This document shows, one piece after another, positions 59,325-64,000 of a stretch of DNA of 64,000 nt; the stretch's first letter is position 1, and every line of letters starts with the position of its first letter. A program made the translations under genes and the position numbers. The stretch is from Rhynchonema sp. JSB1_4. Taxonomy: Eukaryota > Nematoda > Chromadorea > Monhysterida > Xyalidae. The notes below the pieces were generated by a model. The model was not told the DNA's origin and did no database searches. It saw nothing but the letters and a program-made list of their open reading frames with translations. Location of the stretch: contig JASAMV010000158.1 in assembly GCA_030248065.1 (NCBI GenBank), positions 124,001 through 188,000 of the forward strand, given 5' to 3'.

Positions 59325-60417
59325 ACTATTGCGAGTCATTGATTGATGTGTTTCGGAGTAAAATGATTGAAGTTGGGAAAACGAAACTGCACGTTTTTCA
59401 ATACACGAGCGAAGTTCCAGCAAAACTGCCGATCCCAGAACCTCACAGTTTGAAAAAAACTTCTTGTTGTACCCATTTGAATGTAATGCCTCTGTGGTTG
59501 TTCAGATATCTATTACAGTTAATCTGCGTTCTATCGACACTAACTAATGAAGATCATTGAAACAACGATAGACCTAGTCGATCGACAGAAGTATGACATT
59601 CGCAGTTTGTGTTCTTCTTATCCTACAGAAGCATTGCATGACAAGCACTTTACACAAACTAGACCACGAAATGGCCGGTATCAAACTTGGCGATCGGATC
59701 CGACCGAATTTGCCTTACTAAATGTGTTCGAAATTAACGACATTTTGAGATTTCACCGTGCCACTCATAGGACTTAAAATTGCAAGATTTTACAAGTGGA
59801 AATTGCTCTAAGATATCAGGCAGGTTGCACTAAATGTTGTTCGAAAAACTATAGCCACTCGTCTCAAACCAGCATAAACGGTGTTCTCAGAAAGTTGATT
59901 AACAATTGTCACTGGTGAAAGGCTCGTGGCACCAGTGAAGCCCAAAACACCTTCAAACAAGAAATGTCATGCCACCAAATACGGCCTATCAGATACCGAT
60001 TTCATACCGCGCAATTCCGAAACTCTATGGTAAATTTCTGAATTCACTGCCGTACAGTGAAGAACGATCCATACTTAATGTCCAGATTCAAACCCGACAA
60101 ATCGACTTTTGAAACATTCATCGGGCAACAGACACACGCGCAGCTTGTCAGCCAGCCATTCAGCTGTGCACAATGTTTCAGAACTGCGCGTGGTTAGCTT
60201 TCGGGTTTAGACGAGGACATTAACTATGGCGCGTATTTTACTGCACGGCAGTGAATTTAGAAATTTAACACGCCTGAACACCTCAACATCGGCACCATAC
60301 ACATCTCAGCATGGACAATCTGCAAAAAAAACAACCTATAACCTGAGGTCGTCATATAGCACCAGATTGCAGAACAGCAAACACAACATGTTGAGTTCTG
60401 AATGGCACACTAAACTA
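59325..60417. other. Intergenic region between convergent genes
   Basis: It lies between the stop of the potassium channel (+) and the stop of thioesterase copy 2 (-), so both 3' UTRs are here. It contains one inverted-repeat element (60031-60267) and otherwise unremarkable AT-rich DNA. Confidence 0.5.
60031..60267. mobile_element. 237-bp inverted-repeat element (MITE)
   Basis: The left arm TAAATTTCTGAATTCACTGC is mirrored by the right end GCAGTGAATTTAGAAATTTA. Inner arms match around TTAATGTCC/GGACATTAA and AAACCCGA/TCGGGTTT. The loop holds GAAACATTCATC and ACAATGTTTCAG, a diverged inverted pair of the dispersed motif. Confidence 0.8.
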
Positions 60418-63400
60418 TCACAGTTTGCTTCGTTCCAACCACACATCACTTGCATCTCGCATTGGTACGGGCTCACCAAGAGTCTCAGCAAAAAACTCTC
60501 GCAAAATTTTCCACATTTTGACCTGAGCAGCGGCGTGGCCTTCTGATGTTCCACCCCAGAGCATGTGACGACCTAAAGTTGCGTGTAGTTGAGTTGAACA
60601 GAACAGTGCACTGTACATACTGTATGTAACCAACCAACAACTTTGTGCCAGGTTGATGCAGCATGCGGAATGTAAGGTGGCTCCAGCAGATGTCCGGCGT
60701 TGGCAAACTCCTCCACACGGACACGACCATCGGTGTGACATGCAAAGACAACGAACTGTATAACACTTGGTGATCGTAAACCACAGACAGAAGAGGAAAG
60801 AGACAGACAACAGGAACAGACACAGGACCAACCAAAACACAAACCCCAAAAAAAAAACAACACCACCAAAAAAAACAAAAAAACCACGATGAAACAGCAT
60901 TCCAGACCGACCAGCTTTAATGGATCGTGCGAGCAGGCTTTTGGCTGACGACAATGCGTTGGCACTTTGGTCATCGGCCGATGCCAACAGCAGGAAACGC
61001 CGATCGGGTGGGGCACACTCGATTGGTAGTTCGGTTCGGTCATCCACCTGGCAACAATTGCTGATGTTTCAAACTGTGCTGCGTGATATGGTTGTCGTTC
61101 ACACGCAGGTGACATTGGTCAAGGCACGATAGGGAATACCAATCCTGTTTATAGTGACACCGAATTTTTTTTGGAACGACACCTTTTGGTTTTCAGTGTG
61201 TTGTTAGCCTCCAGCTTCAGTAATGGACCACTCAATACAATGAGTATTTGTTTATGGTGGGCCAAGATACCGGGCCTCGATCATGTCACTGTGAACAGGG
61301 GAAACTGTATTTACGAGTTACATCAGTTGTTGAGTACAAGCCACTGATGGTATTAGCAGCAAGCAGTAAGCACATGTATTCAACTCACCTTTACAGTTTC
61401 GAGATACGGTCGATAGATGAGTACCTTTCGCTCATCGACGCCGTACAGTTTTTGCAGTAGTTCCAGATCACCCCTGAATTTGCAAGAAAGCATGTGAACG
61501 CCACATCTGGTTCAAATGATGACTTACGGTCCTGGAACGGGGAATTTCTTGCCATCGACTTGGATCGGAAAGAATGCGTCCCAGAAATTATACCCATTGA
61601 TCCACGCCACTGATTTCACCTGAAAGGCGAGGGTGTGTATGCATACCACCGACCAACGTTTATCGGCAGTATTTTACAGTCTAGTGGGGTTCGCATCGTA
61701 CTGGAAATTGTTACATCTCTTTGAACAGCCACTGTGTTTATTTTTTCCACCGCTGTTTTGTCCGCCACGTCACAGACTGAGTTCTGTGCTGAGAAGACTT
61801 CAACACATCAACAATTCCCGCGGGATATTCCCGCGCGGGAAGCAAAGTGAAAGAAGTCGGATTTCCAGTAAAAAGTCGCGGGAAATGGAGCAGGTACGGG
61901 AAATTTGCGAGAAATCAAACTTCCTCTTCTGGCGGCGAAGGGGATTGGCACAGTTTTCGAAAGCACTTCTCGCAGGAAAAAGGAAATGGTAGGATTTTCA
62001 AAAAAAAGCTTCCCCCGCGAAACGGGAGGTGCATTTCCCACAAAATTCCTTTCATTTCCCACAAAATTCCTTTCCCGCGGGACGTAAAATCCCGCGCGAA
62101 CTTTAGTCTAGCAGTTTGCCCCTCGACATGCGGGAGATTTGTCATGTACGGTCGCTGCAAATATTCGCAACATGGAGTGATTAGGTTAACGGTAGATTAC
62201 GGGCCAAAATGTCGGCCAAAAAACGGACAATCAATAGTGGGTACACTGTATCACATTGCAATTGCCACCTACATTTTCACACTTCACGCCGGCCATGAGT
62301 GCAATGGACGCACCCAGTGACACGCCAATCATGCCAACACCGTCGGGCGCGTGCACTTCTGGGCGAGACTGCAGGTAGTTGATGGCTTCCTGAAACATCA
62401 CCACAATCTGAATGGTGCAGCGTGTTTTCGGTTGCACCCGTTCGACCTGTGGTGCACTAGGCATCGTAAACAAAAATGCTAAAAACACATGCGAGCTCGT
62501 TTTATGCTGGTCTCGCAAGGCTGGATATGTTATAGTAAGTTTCTAATTTCGTTGCCTCACGCAGTTTTACAGACGCAGGGAAACTCCCGTTCGAAGTCGA
62601 GGCAGGCAACAAGCTCAACACACAGTCAACAAGCCACGCAGCTGACACACACACAGCTTGTGCGACTGAAACATTCGAAACGCACACGAGCCAGCTGCGT
62701 GGCTTGTTGACTGTGTGTTGAGCTTGTTACCTGCCTCGACTTCGAACGGGAGTTTCCCTGCGTCCGTAAAAATGCATGAGGCAACGAAATTGGAAATTTA
62801 CTATACCATTTCCAATGTTACCAGTATCAGACGCCAGAAATACTTCGAGAATTGATAAACAAAACGCTGTTTCCACGATACAGTCGGATGGACAAATGTT
62901 TTGCGAACAAAACAAAGCTGTGACAGTGTTTTGAAGCAGTGACGAGTTCACCAAATTAGTCTCCTAAAATAAAGAAGCTTTAAACCTGAAAATAGTCCAG
63001 CGACAAATCTTCCAAACTCGGAGTGTCTTTGTATCCGAAATACGCGAGCGAGAGCACCACGAACCTTGAATAATTCAAATCACTGACTTCATTTCAGGGA
63101 TACTGTTGCAGGCTCATGGTTCAGCAGAGCTACAATCTGATGTATTTTAAGTTCAAATGGCTCATGGACACACAAGACCCAGCCGCACTTTAATCAGATA
63201 TTTCCCTCCCTAAGCCACATACCCATGACTAGCGAGCAATGCAGCGCGATGTTGTACGAGTCCGCCAGCAGTGCCGAACAGATCGATACAGGCAGGTGCT
63301 GGTCTCGGTCCGGTCGTGTGACTTTTTGGCACAAACAGTCCGCCACGCACACGACCCACACACACTTCGTGCCTTGAAACATCAGGGTGCATAAAGTGTC

Positions 63401-63970
63401 GATGCAGTTGGCAACGAGCCAGACAAGGATCATCAATCGATATCGATTTTGTGTGATCGTCGTACACCGACAACGTGTAGATGATGGCGTGTGAAACATC
63501 ACGGGGCAACAGACGCAGCCCGGCACGTTGCGAGGGACTTTGATGCAACGACCAGAAGAGACCCATCGGGTGCACACCTGTGATCGGTGGGAAAAGAAAC
63601 TGGAACGAAAATTCCGTGAAAGTGAAACACACCACACCAACCCGAATACGATCCCCCCACTGATCTGGCAGTGGTCAGATCGACATTGCCACCATTGTCG
63701 GCCACGTAGTGCGCTGATGACTCGAATCTGCCACTAGAGTGCTCCACAAATGCCGATATGGTGATGGGTTGACCTGCACAAAAGTAAATCCGAATTGGGA
63801 TATGAACTGAGGCATCAAAGTTTGCCATGTGGAACCCAAAAAACAAACCAATTCCAAACTCAAATACCTGGTTTCAACTGCGTCACGCCAATTTGCAGCG
63901 GAGTATCGAACATGCTCGATTGGCCGGGGGCAACCAGGATTTTTGCCAATCTGGCCATTGCGAGTCTCAT
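60418..63970 (-). CDS. Acyl-CoA thioester hydrolase / BAAT-family protein, copy 2
   Basis: Minus-strand paralogue of 51804-55197. Recognised exons: about 63970-63869 (MFDTPLQIGVTQLKPG), 63774-63655, 63568-63216, 63066-62986, 62390-62300, 61622-61523, 61480-61396, 61052-60920, 60747-60645 and 60558-60418. The nucleophile elbow is GVSLGA (serine), the acid is in LLLASADDQSA and the histidine in NAGHLLEPP. The tail is GGTSEGHAAAQVKMWKILREFF and the protein ends with an extra DASDVWLERSKL. The triad is intact, so it is probably active, with the same expected role as copy 1. The 62390 exon follows an acceptor made of the dispersed motif (TGATGTTTCAG). The third exon is nearly identical to that of copy 1 while introns differ. 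Confidence 0.85.
61812..62100. repeat. CCCGCGGGAA-rich repeat in thioesterase intron
   Basis: Both ends carry CCCGCGGGA palindromes. The interior repeats GGGAAAT and TTTCCCACAAAATTCCTT (twice, 62034 and 62052). It may be a decayed foldback element and is noncoding. Confidence 0.5.
62523..62813. mobile_element. Long near-perfect hairpin element (MITE)
   Basis: Arms of about 110 bp are almost exact complements: the 72-bp inner part from GACGCAGGGAAACTCCCG through CACGCAGCTG differs at one base. The loop is about 40 bp and contains ACTGAAACATTCG. It lies in an intron of thioesterase copy 2. Arm identity implies recent arrival. Confidence 0.9.
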
Positions 63971-64000
63971 TGTCCAAAGAAAATCGGATACAAACAAACA

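Noticed and set aside
60573..61047. Long overlapping minus-strand frames of up to 209 codons
   Set aside because: They read through introns of thioesterase copy 2, including a T/G-rich intron near 60840-60890; the exon parts are covered by the gene model.

Overview
The window is eukaryotic, intron-rich, invertebrate DNA, and almost certainly nematode. The main evidence is a gene with the repetitive LSPxxL architecture and conserved block of the nematode moulting-cycle (MLT-10-like) family. A TWK-type two-pore potassium channel, a DEG/ENaC channel and short TTTCAG-type 3' splice sites agree with this. I cannot name the species. Most ORFs here are exons, so gene models were built by joining frames across GT/AG junctions with matching phase. 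Boundaries are my reading and are approximate unless stated as exact.

Layout: (1) 1-2040, +, 3' part of a rhodopsin-like GPCR. (2) 3558-21611, -, a very long gene reading PH domain, coiled coil, TBC Rab-GAP domain, then a JIP/RhoGEF-like beta-propeller. A 7.46 kb intron (8988-16450) holds, on the opposite strand, a complete secreted coiled-coil/fibrinogen-domain gene (11113-16127). (3) 23855-27166, -, MLT-10-like moulting protein. (4) 29437-30383, -, small one-TM protein. (5) 31298-36540, +, DEG/ENaC channel. (6) 36541-42543, intergenic transposon graveyard, continuing into the introns of (7) an 11-exon FERM gene resembling FRMD8 (42544-51024, +), whose model closes in phase at 601 codons plus stop. 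(8) 51804-55197, +, and 60418-63970, -: two inverted acyl-CoA thioesterase/BAAT paralogues flanking (9) a TWK potassium channel (56212-59324, +).

Two repeat stories stand out. First, an 11-mer, GTGAAACATCA, and its complement occur about 19 times exactly (the 9-mer core GAAACATCA about 35 times). They lie on both strands, in introns, at splice sites and inside exons of nearly every gene, and are absent from about 35.9 to 52.3 kb. In places it forms inverted pairs, and two introns of the TBC gene consist of exactly such a pair (introner-like). Second, 38-48 kb carries hAT-type miniature elements with readable 8-bp target duplications, several inserted inside one another. Many other long inverted-repeat MITEs sit in introns.

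The genes do not form one pathway. Three encode membrane receptors or channels (GPCR, DEG/ENaC, TWK), two are secreted (fibrinogen-domain, MLT-10-like), two are trafficking or scaffold proteins (TBC, FERM) and two are lipid-metabolism hydrolases.
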